From Orobanche coerulescens (lineage: Eukaryota > Streptophyta > Magnoliopsida > Lamiales > Orobanchaceae): a stretch of 64,000 bases of DNA. Below are positions 1-11,200 of this stretch, piece by piece. Position numbers and translations under genes: made by a program. Position 1 is the first letter of the stretch. Each line of letters begins with the position of its first letter. Below the pieces are notes generated by a model, which was not told the DNA's origin, did no database searches, and saw only the letters and a program-made list of their open reading frames with translations. Location: contig CM065811.1 of assembly GCA_033398695.1 (NCBI GenBank), forward strand, positions 74,652,001-74,716,000. The letters run 5' to 3'.

Positions 1-737
1 AGTGTTTTAGGATATTTTATAAAATGCTACCATTGTTAAGCCCTTGTCGTGTTTAAAAGGGTCTTGAAAACGATTTTTAACTTACCGGTTTTATTTTGAA
101 TGACTAGAGTATACGATTTTAAAAATCGATTAGCACGGGGAAACCTAGGTGCCGAATCATGTTGCGTTTGTCGAGTTTTGTCTTAACGGATTTTGTCGAC
201 TTAGTCGCATCGCGACGCGTCGTTTGAGATCATTGGTCGTGATTAGTATCGAGGGGTGGTCGTCACTTACGTGCGATCTATGGATGTTAAACTCCCTTCC
301 TTGAGTTGTGCCTCGTGTGACACGAGTTATTTGTATGATTAGTCGTTAAATGATGGAATCCTTCTGTGGATTTTGATTTCACGATATGTGTTTATTAGAC
401 TCTCGTATTTGGTTTATACGGAGTGTAAACTTCACGATGTATTTTCGTACCGTATTTTATCCGCTGCGTGAGTTCTTTCAAACGGCTTTCGGTATTTTGC
501 AAACTGAGTTTTATTTCGTAAAACCGATTCCTTGAATCAAGTTTTGGCATTTTGGTCTTGAATATTTCATGATGGTTTGACAAATGATTTTTGTGAGTTT
601 TGGAAAATATTACCGTCATTGGCCTTTTTAGCATTTTTGAAATGACGTGGGAAATTGTGCTTAGCCTGGTAAACCTGTGTGAGAAAGGTTTACGGCATGT
701 AATCTTTCTGATATGTTCTGTTGTTGTCTCTGTTGGT

Positions 738-820
738 CATTAGCGCACGCTACGCTTTGCGGCTAGCGCGCGCAAGAGTGCGTTGGTAGCACGCTAAAGG
801 GAGGATAGCGCACGCTAATT
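738..820 (+). repeat. Cluster of TAGCG..CGCTA palindromic motifs
   Basis: Four near-copies of a palindromic word of the form TAGCGCACGCTA lie within 83 bases, at about 738, 763, 787 and 806. They are directly upstream of the TATA box at 829. The arms pair, with an imperfect CA/GC centre. This is the same architecture as the clusters in LTRs A, C, E, F and H, but with a different word. Confidence 0.7.
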
Positions 821-844
821 GTGTCCAGTATAAATACTGGACAC
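821..844 (+). promoter_or_regulatory. TATA box inside a perfect inverted repeat
   Basis: TATAAATA (829-836) sits at the centre of a perfect inverted repeat. The arms GTGTCCAGTAT (821-831) and ATACTGGACAC (834-844) are separated by AA. A CT-rich leader follows at about 860-900. This is the expected form of a Pol II core promoter in a retrotransposon LTR. That it promotes transcription is inferred from the TATA, leader and position. Confidence 0.65.
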
Positions 845-2640
845 CAGTCTAGAAGTTGCATTTTTTTTCTTTTCTTCATTTCTTCTTCTTCCTCTATGAG
901 TTTGAGACGTAGCGACTCGGTTTCACATCTAGGCTGATTTTTCTTCCATCCAAAGGTGTTTTGGAGTATCCTAGATGATTTTTAACATCATCTAATCCAT
1001 TGTTCTTCGCCGAATCTAAGTATTTTCTTGAATCCCTAGAGTTGACTTTTTGGAGTTTTGTTCTTGATATCGTTTTCCATCCAGTTTTGATAAACTGATT
1101 GTTGTTTTAACGATGTTGTTAAACATATCCTGAGGATTGTATATCATTGTCGTAATTTTGAGCGATTTAATGCGTGTGATATGATGTGTTTAAGTGAATG
1201 TTGATACGTGCGAATTTTGGGCATTTTGGCCTATCAGAAAAACCTTGAGTATCTTAGAAAATAAACCTCGAGACGTACTTTTAAAATGAATTATTTTCTC
1301 ACAGTGCTCTCAAGATGCCTACTAGTGCCACGCTATGTTTCAAAATTATCCTACTTTGAGGATCAAAATATTTTGAGATATTTCTAATGATTTAGAAACG
1401 CATTCGCTTAGACCCGAAGGTCGAAAATAGCTGAAAAGTTTTAATTTAACGAAAGGTGTCTTCGTTTCTTTTTTTTCAAACGCGAGATGATTTTTTTTAG
1501 TCTCGATGACGATGTTTGTACTATTTTTTGATATATGATACTCAAGATCAACTGGTGCTTGCAAGTTATTTTCAAAAGATGGTTTTCGTTTTCAAAACCT
1601 ATCATTCCTATTTGTGGTCCGGGAATATATGTGTGATGTCCGTGCTCTCGTTAGGGTATTAACCCCCGAGCTGTTGTTGAATTGGTGGTGTGAGCGTTGA
1701 GTCGTTCGCCACACAGTTGTCGTGGTAGCCTCTGCGAGGGGTGTGAGATTGGTATTGGATGTTGTCGCCTCGTAGCGGTTTATGCGTTATCGCATATATG
1801 CGGTAGTTAGAGATCTGGTTGGTATGATTGTGTGCATCGGTGATTGTTCCACATTGTGTCGTTTGCTTGTTGTATTGTTACCTTGGTTCCGTTGTGGTGA
1901 GTTTCGTGGGCTAGGTCAAAGGTAATAGCCGTACTATTTTGACTTCTATATTTTATCTTTATCCAGTCTATCGATTCGCTAGTGTTCGTTGATCTTATCG
2001 AACTTGTTTTGTATTTTGGGTTCATCATTCGAACGAGCCGTGATCTTGTTTTGGGTCGATCTGGTTATCGCCGTGACTTTTCCGAGTTCGATTCGATTCT
2101 TGTGAACCTTGTTCGGAAGTAACATCTTTTAGTCCTACTAGTTCTTTTATTCGAAGTGGATCGGATTTGGAACTTCGTATTTTCGACTCTGTCAACTCGT
2201 TTATGCTCGTTAACATTTCGAACTTTCCATATCCCTTGCTTTTGTTAATCGGACGAGGTGGTATTGTTTTGGAATAACTCGTTCGTCGTTGTGGCTTTTC
2301 AATCGCTATTCCCTTTCTGTGGATATTGTGGGAATGCACGTCTTCTCGTTCTCACGGGTCATCACGGGAGTTGTGGTTTGAATTTTATTATCCTACGTGT
2401 TTGGACATGATTGTTCGATTTTTGTTGTCTCAATCGTTTGTTTGTTCGGTTTTGTTCTCGTTTCGTGATTGTTGAGCGTTCGGGCTCCTTCGTAATTTCC
2501 TTAAGTTTGGGAAATTAGTCTCGTTTTCGATCTTCCAACCCTTGGGCGGTGGAATTCCGTATTTATTCAGCGTTTGGCTCGCATTTGATTGGTGAACCGT
2601 TGGGTTGGTCAATCATATTGATTTTCGTTCGTTGAGTTTT

Positions 2641-2909
2641 GTGATTGTTCGGATAATCGACTCGATTGTATTGTCTATTTGATGACGCTTGTCACTCGTT
2701 GATTTTATTATGTCTCTACCGGTGACGTTGCGTTAGTCGCCCTAGAGCGTATTTTCTCGCCGTATGTCTCTTTGCGTTCCTTGCAGTGTTTCGCCGTCGG
2801 GCGCGAGTTTGCGGTTTTGTGTATCTCGTCGAGTTTTCCTGGCAAGGGATATTGCTTCTCCCTACTTATTTTAAGTTTCGGGACGAAACTTCTTTTAAGG
2901 AGGGTAGAA
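2641..2909 (+). other. 3' end of the interior of Tekay element A, with polypurine tract
   Basis: The stretch ends with the codons that close Tekay polyproteins in this window (AAGTTTCGGGACGAAACTT, about 2872-2890). A purine tract (AAGGAGGGTAGAA, 2897-2909) then abuts the LTR start. Upstream there is no recognisable integrase or chromodomain, unlike element C, so A's interior is either non-coding or badly rearranged. Confidence 0.6.
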
Positions 2910-3586
2910 TGTAATATCCGCAATTTTCGATTTTTGGTGAATTTCTTTTTCGGCCGGAGTCCGTTTTGACGGCTCGCTCATGACCGTTTCGTCATTCTGA
3001 GAATGATTAATTCTGCACTTTTGTCATCCGAGTTCGTTTCGGTGTTGTTTTGTTGAGTTCTGCTTTTTAGCGACTTTTCCGCACTTGAGTTCGATTCTTG
3101 CGAATCTCGTCAAAGCTGCTTTGAGTTTCCCGCAAGTCCGTTTAACTTTGTTAGACGTGTCGTGAACTTCGGTTTGATTATTCGTTGACGTATGGTGATT
3201 TTCGGGCATTTGGGCCATTTTCGTAATTTCCCAAAGTTTGGGGTAATTACCTTCCGTTGTCGAATTTCGAGCCTTCGGGTGGTCGGAATTGTGTGTCCTA
3301 CTAGCTCTTAGATTCGTCTTTGTGAGTACTTCGTAACCGTATCTTCGGTTCGTATTCAGGTTCGGGTTTCGGTGTCGTTTTGTTGAATTCAGGATTACTA
3401 AACGACTTTTCTAAGTATGAGTTCGTCTTTGTTAGATCACCATTAATTTTTGGTAACTCCAAAAATTATAAATCTTTGCAATATTATAGAACATCGAGTT
3501 AGCTTTCCAATGGTTCAAGCGGTGAGTCAATGAGTCGGACGAGAGAGTTATGGTCGTTTGATTTTGGCGATCACTTCAGAGCCTTT

Positions 3587-3670
3587 CGGCCGATAGGGGG
3601 TCGATAGACTCCACCGCCCGGCATTCCGTATGGGTATCGGTTGGGCCTATCGGCCGATAGGCCGGCCGAT
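3587..3670 (+). repeat. Cluster of CTATCGGCCGATAG palindromes in LTR A
   Basis: The words CGGCCGATAG (3587-3596) and GCCGGCCGATAGG (from 3661) flank a perfect 20-bp palindrome, GGCCTATCGGCCGATAGGCC (3644-3663). Degenerate CGATAG/TATCG words lie between them. The cluster ends about 20 bases upstream of the TATA-like box. Confidence 0.8.
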
Positions 3671-3689
3671 AGGTTCTGCTGTGTTTCAC

Positions 3690-3696
3690 TATATTA
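3690..3696 (+). promoter_or_regulatory. TATA-like box of LTR A
   Basis: TATATTA is followed after about 25 bases by a pyrimidine-rich leader (about 3717-3752), the usual LTR start region. No other TATA-like word fits better between the palindrome cluster and the leader. Confidence 0.55.
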
Positions 3697-4379
3697 CACG
3701 GGATCTGAGGAAGATTTTTCATTTTCCTCTCCTCTCTTTTCTTCCTCTCGTCTTGGGCGATTCAGGAGCAACTTGTGGGCGATTTTAACATTTTCGACTT
3801 GAAGAAATCATCCACTCCGAGTTTTGTTGTAGATTATCGATTTCTTCTTGAATCATTCATCCTAATCCAAGGTAATCTTCTAAGAACCCATTTTTGGGAG
3901 ATTTGGGGGTTTTGGGTTTTTCTTCCGATTAGTTCCGTTTTGTTGGTGGATTCTTGATGAATACGATTAATATTGTTAGTATCTTTAGTTTCCTACGGAT
4001 TCATGGATATTTTGTAGATTTTTACGGAATCGAGAGGGTTTGGTTGTGGTCCGCCCTCGTTGTTATTTTTGGTATGAATATACATGAATCGTAGGCGGGT
4101 TTTCGGTGTATTCCATTTCCGTATTCGACTAGAGTTGGTTGTAATTATGTTCTTCGAATCGTTAGGTTTGGTTCCGTTGATTCCTAGTGTTCGTCGGTGA
4201 TTATCCTTTCCGTTCGTTGCGTCATCAAAATATTCAAGGCAAGTATTTTTGGAAACCTTTAAGCTTAACATGAAATGGTGATGTATATTACTTGTTTGTA
4301 ACTCACCTTGTGTTGGCTGACTGGGGTCAAGGAGGAAATCTATCCGCCGCCTGGATTTCACGAGTTTCGCACCGCTTAG

Positions 4380-4538
4380 CCAACTCGTTAGGGTCCTTGC
4401 AAGGCCTCGAGTGAGAATGTATCCGCCGCCTGTTCTCACTGCTTAGAGTGTGCTTGGTTTTGTTTATCAATAATAGTAGACAACTCGTTAGGGTCCTGTG
4501 AGGCCCCGAGTGAGAATGTATCTTCGCCCTGTTCTCAA
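4380..4538 (+). repeat. GC-rich direct repeat in R-U5 of LTR A
   Basis: Two copies of a roughly 58-bp segment beginning CAACTCGTTAGGGTCCT lie at 4380-4438 and 4481-4538, about 100 bp apart. Part of a third copy precedes them. The same position in LTRs C, D, E and F carries its own family-specific repeats. Confidence 0.8.
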
Positions 4539-5100
4539 GGCTAATTGTTTGATTTATTTTAGGAAAAAGACATGTCTTGTTTTGGTTTTAGAAATGCTAT
4601 TTGTGCATGTACTTTGAAATGTGTAAGCGATTGGTTTGACTTGATTACTTGTAATTGCGTAATTGCTAAACCCTCTGGGGACCCGTTGTCGGGAAATTCT
4701 TGTTATGGATTTGAGGTTATGTTCGGAGACAGCGGGCGGCCCTGGATGGTACGAGGATGTCGGCCAAGGTTGTTGACATGTGCAATCGAGTCTTGTTATT
4801 TCTTACTGTCTCTTTTGATGTGGATGTTTTCCAAATTGTAAACTTATAGATTGTACTCGCGAGTACTTAGGCTTTTCCTTTCAGATTGTGATTGGTATTC
4901 GTTGGAGTTACTGTATTTGTCGGTTGATGTTATTTATGCCGGTTGTACCGGACGTGTTGTTTTATGTTCTTATTGTTAACAATTGTTTCCTTGCTAACCG
5001 AGGCGGTTAGTCGAGTGGTGTTTTCTTGTGTTAGCCTGGTGGGTCCCATGTAGGGGTCCACGGCGCTGTAATTCTCCTCGAATATCTTGGGGGTGTTACA

Positions 5101-6830
5101 AGCGCCAACTAACACTGCACCACGTATCGATTCTGAAACTTTTACACCAACTCAGGATTTGCCTCGTCGTAGTGGGAGGGTTGTTCGTCAGCCCGAACGA
5201 TTCATAGGCGTGGGAAAGTCTTCGGACTAAATCCCAAACGAAGATGAATCGGTTCCCTGGACCTATAAGGAGGCAATCCAAGATAAAGATGCTGACTCCT
5301 GGCAAGAAGCAATGGAATCAGAAATGGGATCTATGGATTCCAATCAAGTGTGGGAGCTAGTAGAGCTACCTGATGGTGTACAAGCCATTGGGAGTAAATG
5401 GGTCTACAAGCGAAAGAAAGGACGTGACGAGAAGGTTGAAACCTTCAAAGCAAGGCTTGTTGCAAAAGGTTACACTCAGAAAGAGGGTATCGATTATGAT
5501 GAAATCTTTTCACCGGTAGCCATGCTTAAGTCAATCCGGATTCTTTTAGCTATAGTTGTGCATTTGGATCTGGAGATTTGGCAGATGGATGTCAAGACTG
5601 CATTCTTGAATGGGAGTCTAGACAAGGAAATCTATATGCGCCAAGCAGAGGGATTCATTGCTAAAGGAGAAGAGCACTTGGTGTGCAAACTTAAGAAATC
5701 CATTTATGGACTTAAGCAAGCATCTAGATCTTGGAACACTCGTTTTGACGAAGTAGTCCAGTCATATGGATTCGTCCAATGTCCGAGTGACAGTTGTGTG
5801 TATAAGAAATGCGATGGAAATGTGTTGGTGTTTCTTGTACTGTATGTAGACGATATCCTTCTGATTGGAAACAACGTGAAGGAATTATCGGACGTACGGG
5901 TATGGCTATCTGAGCAGTTCGATATGAAGGATCTAGGAGAAGCAGGACACATCCTTGAAATCAGGATCTTTCGTGATCGGAAGAAGAGGATGTTGTGCTT
6001 ATCCCAGGCATCCTATATCGTCTGATCTTTGAAGCGGTTTAGCATGGAGAATTCCAAGAAAGGTTTTCTACCTTACAGACATGGAATTCAACTATCTAAG
6101 AACATGTGTCCTAAGACACAAAAGGAGATAGATGACATGAATATGGTCCCTTATGCATCCGCTGTGGGAAGTCTCATGTATGCTATGCTTTGCACTAGAC
6201 CAGATATCTGTCATGCCGTGGGCAAGGCTGCTAGATATCAGTCGAACCCAGGACCAGGACACTGGATTGCTGTCAAACACATACTCAAGTACCTGAGAAG
6301 GACTAGGGAGTACATGCTTGTATATCAATCAGATGACCTGTTTCCGGTGGGTTACACTGACTCAGATTTTTCATCGGACAAAGAAAAGTCCAAGTCTACT
6401 TCGGGTTATGTGTTTAGCCTGGGAGGTGGAGCCATTAGTTGGAGGAGTGTGAAGCAGAAATGCATCTCAGACTCTACCATGGAAGCCGAGTACGTGGCAG
6501 CCTATGAGGCAGCCAAGGAGGCAGTGTGGCTCAAGTACTTCCTGCAGGACTTAGATGTGATTCCCGATTTGCCAGAGGGTATTACACTCTATTGTGATAA
6601 TACTGGTGCAGTCGCAAATTCGAGGGAACCACGAGCCCATTAGGCAAGTAAACATATCAACCGCAAGTACCTCATCATACGACACTTCGTAAAGGAAGGA
6701 GACGTAGTTGTAGCCAGGGTTGCATCGGAATATAATCTTGCTGACCCTTTCACGAAAGGCCTACCTTCAAAAGTTTTTGAAAGGCATGTGGAAGGAATGG
6801 GATTACGGTGTATGGCAGCATTGCTTTGAG
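5101..6830 (+). pseudogene. pol: Copia element B polyprotein fragment: reverse transcriptase and RNase H
   Basis: This is the C-terminal part of a Ty1/copia Pol, which copies the element's RNA into DNA. Landmarks are the DVKTAFLNG segment (about 5590), YGLKQASRSWN (about 5705) and the catalytic YVDDIL (about 5842). RNase H carries MEAEYVA (about 6480). The reading frame is continuous but broken by three stops: TAA 5228-5230, TGA 6023-6025 and TAG 6641-6643. Gag, protease and integrase are missing because Tekay element A interrupts the element at 5101. The purine tract AAGTGGGAGATT and the 3' LTR follow at 6906. Codons are otherwise well preserved, so decay is modest. A Tork-like lineage is possible but not established. 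Confidence 0.9.
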
Positions 6831-6905
6831 TATAAGTGGGAGAAATGAGAGACTATGTAATAGAGTAGTATACTTAAAAGCATGCTTTGAGTATAAGTGG
6901 GAGAT

Positions 6906-8397
6906 TGTTAGGATTGTATACTGCAAAGCATACTTTATGCTTGTATTACCTAATTTCCCTATTACTACCTATGAGGATATTAATTATATTTAATCACATG
7001 TTTTGCATATTAATTCACGTTATGGTTATGCAAATAAAATGTCTAATTATTTTATATTGTAGATAATGTGGTGTGTTGGTGTCACACGGAAGATCACATT
7101 ATCGGTGCCTTATAAAATAATATAATAGTTCACAACCTATATAATTATTAGACAAATTATATAAAGGGTTGTAGTGTATGCTTGAGAATAGTTGGTCTTG
7201 ACTATTAGCATACATTAGCGTATTTGCATACGTTGAACAGGATCGAGGTGAGATAGTGTCTTCATCTTGACTGTAAGAAGAACGTAAATCTCGGATAATT
7301 ATTATTTCTTAATTCTAAGTATATAATATTTAATTGTGTATTTATAATAATTATTGCTTTGATTTACCATAGGTGAGAGTCAAAATGATCGACTCAATAA
7401 GCCTCGTATCTTGGGCAATAATATTGTTTATACGACAATTATTATTATTACGAGAAATCGTGTCCCGACTCGTGCGGGTTGATGATGTCCCCTTGAGGAG
7501 CTCGATAATGATTATTATATTAAACCCTGCAGGTGGATTTAATTCCGATATAATAATAAGGTTCGAGTGGTACTACTCTTGGATAAGATATTAATTAATT
7601 AAAGTATCGGTAGCTTATAATTAATTAATGGACATTCGATATCTTAAACACGGGAAATAATATATTTAATAAGGAGCCCAATTTCGTAATTTGAGATTTT
7701 GGTAGGAAGTGCAATATCAACTTTTTAGTGGACTAAGTTGATATTAATTGATTCATCATATATTAGGAAGAGTCCTAATAAGGTAAGATGAATTAATTGG
7801 GAGTCCTTCCATAATCCTCCTTTAGATCCCTAGTAGTAGTCCAAGAGCCTATAAATAGGACATTATGGGGTGTTGGCCGATTTTTATCACATACTTGCAC
7901 AAGAAATTTCGATTTTTCTTCTAAGTGTTTAATTGTGGATCTTGACTTGTGTCTTTGATTCCACAATTGAGATAACACTTTAATTCTTGCTACATATCAG
8001 AATTACTTGAAGAAAATAAAATCGAGAGTTGTGAGGCAAGGTAGATTCGGCCGATCCATAAGGTGTCCAAGCAAGATCCGGTGGTTCGTTGCCCACACAA
8101 CGTCCGGTTCAAGGCGGATCATACTCTAGAAGATCTGAAGGTAGAAATACAAGGCGATCAAGAAGGAAATAACCAACCGCTTCAAAAGGTAATATCCTAT
8201 GATCTTGGATCTAGATTAGGATATTTTAATTAAATCAACATATTTAATTAATAAACAATAAATAATATTTAAATTGCTTGTTAGTCTTAGTAATTAATTA
8301 ATTAGCATGCCTAAATAGATCTAATGCTCGTAGATGCGTAAAACGCTTTTATCATATTTTTCCAAACTTCGCTTCCGCTGCGTTTTACTTTCCAACA
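6906..8397 (+). mobile_element. 3' LTR of copia element B
   Basis: This is a 1492-bp LTR starting TGTTAGGATTG and ending TTTCCAACA, directly after a polypurine tract. TATAAATA lies at 7850-7857. Immediately after the last base the integrase frame of Tekay element C resumes, which fixes the boundary and shows B inserted into C (right flank CACTT). Its tail, with CGCTTCCGCTGCG near 8370, matches the tail of the solo LTR at 37374-39357, so the two are related copia LTRs. Confidence 0.88.
7850..7857 (+). promoter_or_regulatory. TATA box of copia LTR B
   Basis: A canonical TATAAATA in the second half of the LTR, preceded by CCAAGAGCC. Confidence 0.7.
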
Positions 8398-9503
8398 CAC
8401 TTCCCATTCCGGAATGGAAATGGGAAGACATCTCTATGGACTTCATTACCGGGATGCTTAGGACTCGGACCGGAATGAATATGATTTGGGTTATTGTTGA
8501 TCGACTAACCAAATCGGCTCACTTTCTGAGTATTAAGGATACTTGGGGACCGGAGAGGCTGGTCCGAGTGTTTATTGCGGAGATCGTAAGATTGCATGGG
8601 ACTCCTAAGAGTATTGTTTCAGATCGTGACGGCCGATTTGTATCACATTTTTGGCAGGTGGTTCATTGAGCTTTGGGGACCGAGTTGAGACTCAGTACGT
8701 CTTACCACCCTCAGACTGACGGACAGTCGGAGTGGACGATCCAGACGTTGGAGGATATGTTGAGAGCCTGTGCCTTAGATTGGAAGGATGATTGGGAGAC
8801 ACACTTGTCGTTGGTCGAGTTCACGTACAACAATAGTTGGCATGCCTCGATCAAAATGGCACCATTCGAAGCGTTGTATGGGAGGAGGTGCAGATCACCG
8901 TTGTGTTGGGATGATACGTCCGAGCTAATAGGTACCGAGCCCGACATGATAGTTGAGACGAGGGAGAAGATTACCCTGATTCGTGGTAGATTGCTGACGG
9001 CCCAGAGTCGGCAGAAGTCTTATGCCGATACACGTCGCCGACCGTTGGAGTTTGAGGTGGGAGATCACGTCTTGCTTAAGGTGTCGCCGACACGGGGAGT
9101 TTACCACTTCGGTCGGAAGGGTAAACTTAGTCCGAGATATATCGGGCCGTTTGAGATTTTAGATAGAGTCGGAGAGCTTGCATATCGGTTAGGCTTGCCG
9201 CCGTCCCTGAGCCACATGCATAACGTATTTCATGTTTCCCAACTTAGGAAGTACGTATCGGACCCTAGCCATATTATTGATTTTGGAGAGATCGAGTTGG
9301 CGCCCGACATTACCTTCGAGGAGAGGCCGATTCAGATCTTAGAGCGTCGAGTGAAGCAACTCAGGCACAAAACCATTCCTTTAGTCAAAGTGCAGTGGTC
9401 GAGGCATGGATCCGAGGAAGCCACGTGGGAAACGGAGGAGAGTATGAGGTCGAGATACCCCGAGTATTCGTGTTGTAAGTTTCGGGACGAAACTTATTTT
9501 TAG
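8398..9503 (+). pseudogene. pol: Tekay element C integrase and chromodomain (3' part of Pol)
   Basis: The frame opens inside the integrase catalytic core. The triad shows as the D of MDFI (about 8437), the D of SDRDG (about 8620) and the E of QSEWT (about 8730). The GPF-type C-terminal domain follows (IGPFEIL, about 9140), then a chromodomain-like tail with VKVQWSRHG and ATWE (about 9385-9435), which in chromoviruses is thought to steer insertion towards heterochromatin. One in-frame TGA (8667-8669) breaks the core. The frame ends in TAG at 9501-9503, followed by a polypurine tract and the LTR. Everything upstream of the core lies left of copia B, outside the window. Confidence 0.92.
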
Positions 9504-10009
9504 GGGGAGATAATGTAATATCCGCGTTTTCTATTTTTAGTAATTTCTATATTTGGTGCATATTCATTTCGGACAACTCGCTTGGAACTGTCTTGTAATT
9601 CTGAACCTATTTTGTTCTTGGAGTTTCTCCGCTTAGACGGGTCTCGTTAGTGTTTTTACGTAATTTCATCTTGTGTTATATTTTGTCTCATGTGTATTCG
9701 ATTCACGTTAAACTCGTTCGATTTCGTCATTTCTTACTTCCATGAGCTCGTATGTTTGAGTAGAGCATGTTGTGAGTTTCGGATTGTTAATACGACGTTG
9801 TATCGTGATTTTCGGATGTTTGGGCCGTTTTTGTAATTTCCTAGAAGTTTAGGAAATTTGTTCCTTGTTCGACTTTGGTTGTGTGCCTCAGATCGTTTTG
9901 GGGTTCCGTACTTCCATTTCGTGTTATTGTTGCCCAAATATCGATTCCTATTGCTTTTATTCTCTTTCCGGATCATTTTTCGTCATTTTGGGACCCGAGG
10001 GGGGTGTGG

Positions 10010-10340
10010 GCCGCGGCACAAGGATTGTGCGCCGCGGCACACACATCACCCAGTCGTTGGCCGAGCAAACTGTACCGTGTGCCGCGGCACAAGGATTTTG
10101 CGCCGCGGCACACAGCCGAGTCAGTGCCACGGCACACTTGTCCGGGCCGCGGCACACCCGTGTGGCACTTGCCGACCAAAACCCTCATGATCGCGTGCAG
10201 CGGCACGGCCAGCGAACGCGGCACATGCCGAGTGCAGGCGCGGCACACTTGAATGAGCCGCGGCACAGCTGGATCGGCCGATCATCGGGCGAAATTTTAG
10301 CCACGTGCCGCAGCCTGATTTAGCCGAGCCGCGGCACAAT
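10010..10340 (+). repeat. Cluster of GTGCCGCGGCAC palindromes in LTR C
   Basis: Seven exact GCCGCGGCAC words (from 10010, then near 10031, 10081, 10103, 10143, 10258 and 10329) and several one-base variants lie within 330 bases. Between two of them, read on the minus strand, is the spacer word GGTACAG...CTCGGCCAA, which also occurs in element F. The cluster ends just before the TATA. Confidence 0.85.
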
Positions 10341-10348
10341 GCGGTCGC

Positions 10349-10353
10349 TATAT
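10349..10353 (+). promoter_or_regulatory. Weak TATA-like word of LTR C
   Basis: TATAT directly follows the palindrome cluster, and a TC-rich leader starts about 20 bases later. The match to the consensus is weak, so this call rests on position. Confidence 0.4.
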
Positions 10354-10984
10354 CGGCGTTTCTTTTCGTATGCGGCTCATTTTCTTCCTTCCACCGTACG
10401 CGAGAGAGAGAGGGTTGAGAGGGGGATTTTTCTCCATCTACCATTTGATTGTGTGTGTTTCTTCATCTTCCCTCGATCGTGTAGCTCGGATTGTGGATCT
10501 AGCACGTGTTCTTCGGATTATAGGGCTTGAATCTTTAAGAGGTAAGAACTCCTTTAACCCTAGTATGATTTTGGGGAGGGTTTGGTGGTGATCTTGTGTT
10601 TTAATCCGGATTAACCGATGTTGTTGTTAGATTTTGATAGTACACTCGTGACCCTTGGTTTTCTTGTTATTGGTTGGGATGAAATCCCGTTATTACACCG
10701 TTGACCGATTTCATTTCCTTACGCGCTCGTGGTGACCGATGAATTGTCCCAACGGGTAGAACTATGATGAATTTCTTCGTATTCATGATGTTGAGATTGG
10801 TTGTATATCATTATTGTGTTAGGGTCGGATTTGAGAGGATTGTTCGGATCGTAACCTATTCCTTCGTCGTTTCCTTCGCGTCGTATTATCCAAGGCAAGT
10901 ACATGTATTATATTTCATTATGTGTGTACGGTTTTGATGCGAATGATGTAAATTGGTTTATTGAACGATTGTGTTGGTTACTCT

Positions 10985-11200
10985 TCCACCTGGGGATGGC
11001 ATGGGGCCTCTGGGGGCCGATACTAATGGGTACGGCCACGGAAGTGGACTTGGATGCGTGCATTGATGTTCTTCCACCTGGGAACGGTTCGACGGGACCT
11101 ATGGGGGCCGATACTAATGGGTACGGCCGCGGAAGTGGTTTCTCACCTGGGGACGGTCCGACGGGACCTCTGGGGGCCGATACTAATGGGTACGGTCGCG
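10985..11200 (+). repeat. Three GC-rich direct repeats in R-U5 of LTR C
   Basis: Three copies of a roughly 70-85 bp unit share CACCTGGGGA, GGGGGCCGATACTAATGGGT and ACGGCCGCGGAAGTGG-type words. Two of them can form the stem GGTCC-GACG-GGACC or its GGTTC variant. ORFs over the repeats are by-products. Confidence 0.85.

Larger units (their letters stand above)
1..2640 (+). other. Degenerate Tekay-type LTR-derived DNA, non-coding
   Basis: No credible protein is seen on either strand. Several pieces resemble parts of the gypsy LTRs further right. Positions 661-705 match the U5 end of the LTRs of A and C, with the word TTAGCCTGGT followed by a hairpin and ACGGCATGTAAT. Positions 738-860 hold a promoter-like segment: a palindrome cluster, a TATA box and a CT-rich leader. 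Positions 1610-1800 hold short GC-rich near-repeats where other LTRs carry theirs. Positions 2040-2560 resemble the U3 start of LTR A, for example the stretch around 2490-2515. The order is scrambled, so this is probably two or more old LTR pieces, or the non-coding interior of element A. Exact breakpoints cannot be fixed by eye. Confidence 0.55.
2910..5100 (+). mobile_element. 3' LTR of Tekay-type gypsy element A
   Basis: This is a 2191-bp LTR starting TGTAATATCC and ending GGGGGTGTTACA, directly preceded by a polypurine tract. U3 holds a palindrome cluster (3587-3670) upstream of a TATA-like box (TATATTA, 3690-3696), followed by a CT-rich leader. GC-rich direct repeats (4380-4538) and conserved hairpins (4671-4713, 5039-5061) follow. 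The right flank is copia element B coding DNA, so A inserted into B. The 5' LTR and one copy of the target duplication lie left of the window; the right flank reads AGCGC. Confidence 0.85.

Noticed and set aside
2772..2969. ORF across the end of element A's interior and its LTR
   Set aside because: It crosses the polypurine tract and LTR boundary and has no domain.
4572..4841. Possible conserved small protein in LTRs: similar ORFs in A (4572-4841) and E (39848-40243), and in C (11337-11519) and D (37128-37400)
   Set aside because: The similarity is at DNA level over the paired hairpins, and different families use different frames. F has a one-base indel that breaks the frame, so RNA structure explains it better.
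6092..6328. Minus-strand ORFs opposite copia and Tekay Pol (also 5704-5952, 8711-8947, 33083-33364, 42827-43069, 59051-59341)
   Set aside because: They are shadows of the real Pol frames on the other strand.
10010..10340. CRISPR-like array (short palindromic repeats with spacers)
   Set aside because: Repeats are 8-12 bases, spacing is irregular (about 20-115 bases), there are no cas genes, and the DNA is plant retrotransposon LTR.
9858..10444. Overlapping ORFs on both strands rich in CRGT, PRHT and AAAH words (also 24000-24350, 27578-28015, 54390-54936, 61287-61837)
   Set aside because: They are translations of the GCCGCGGC palindrome clusters in all frames. A palindromic repeat gives matching ORFs on both strands. 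There is no domain, start context or conserved length.
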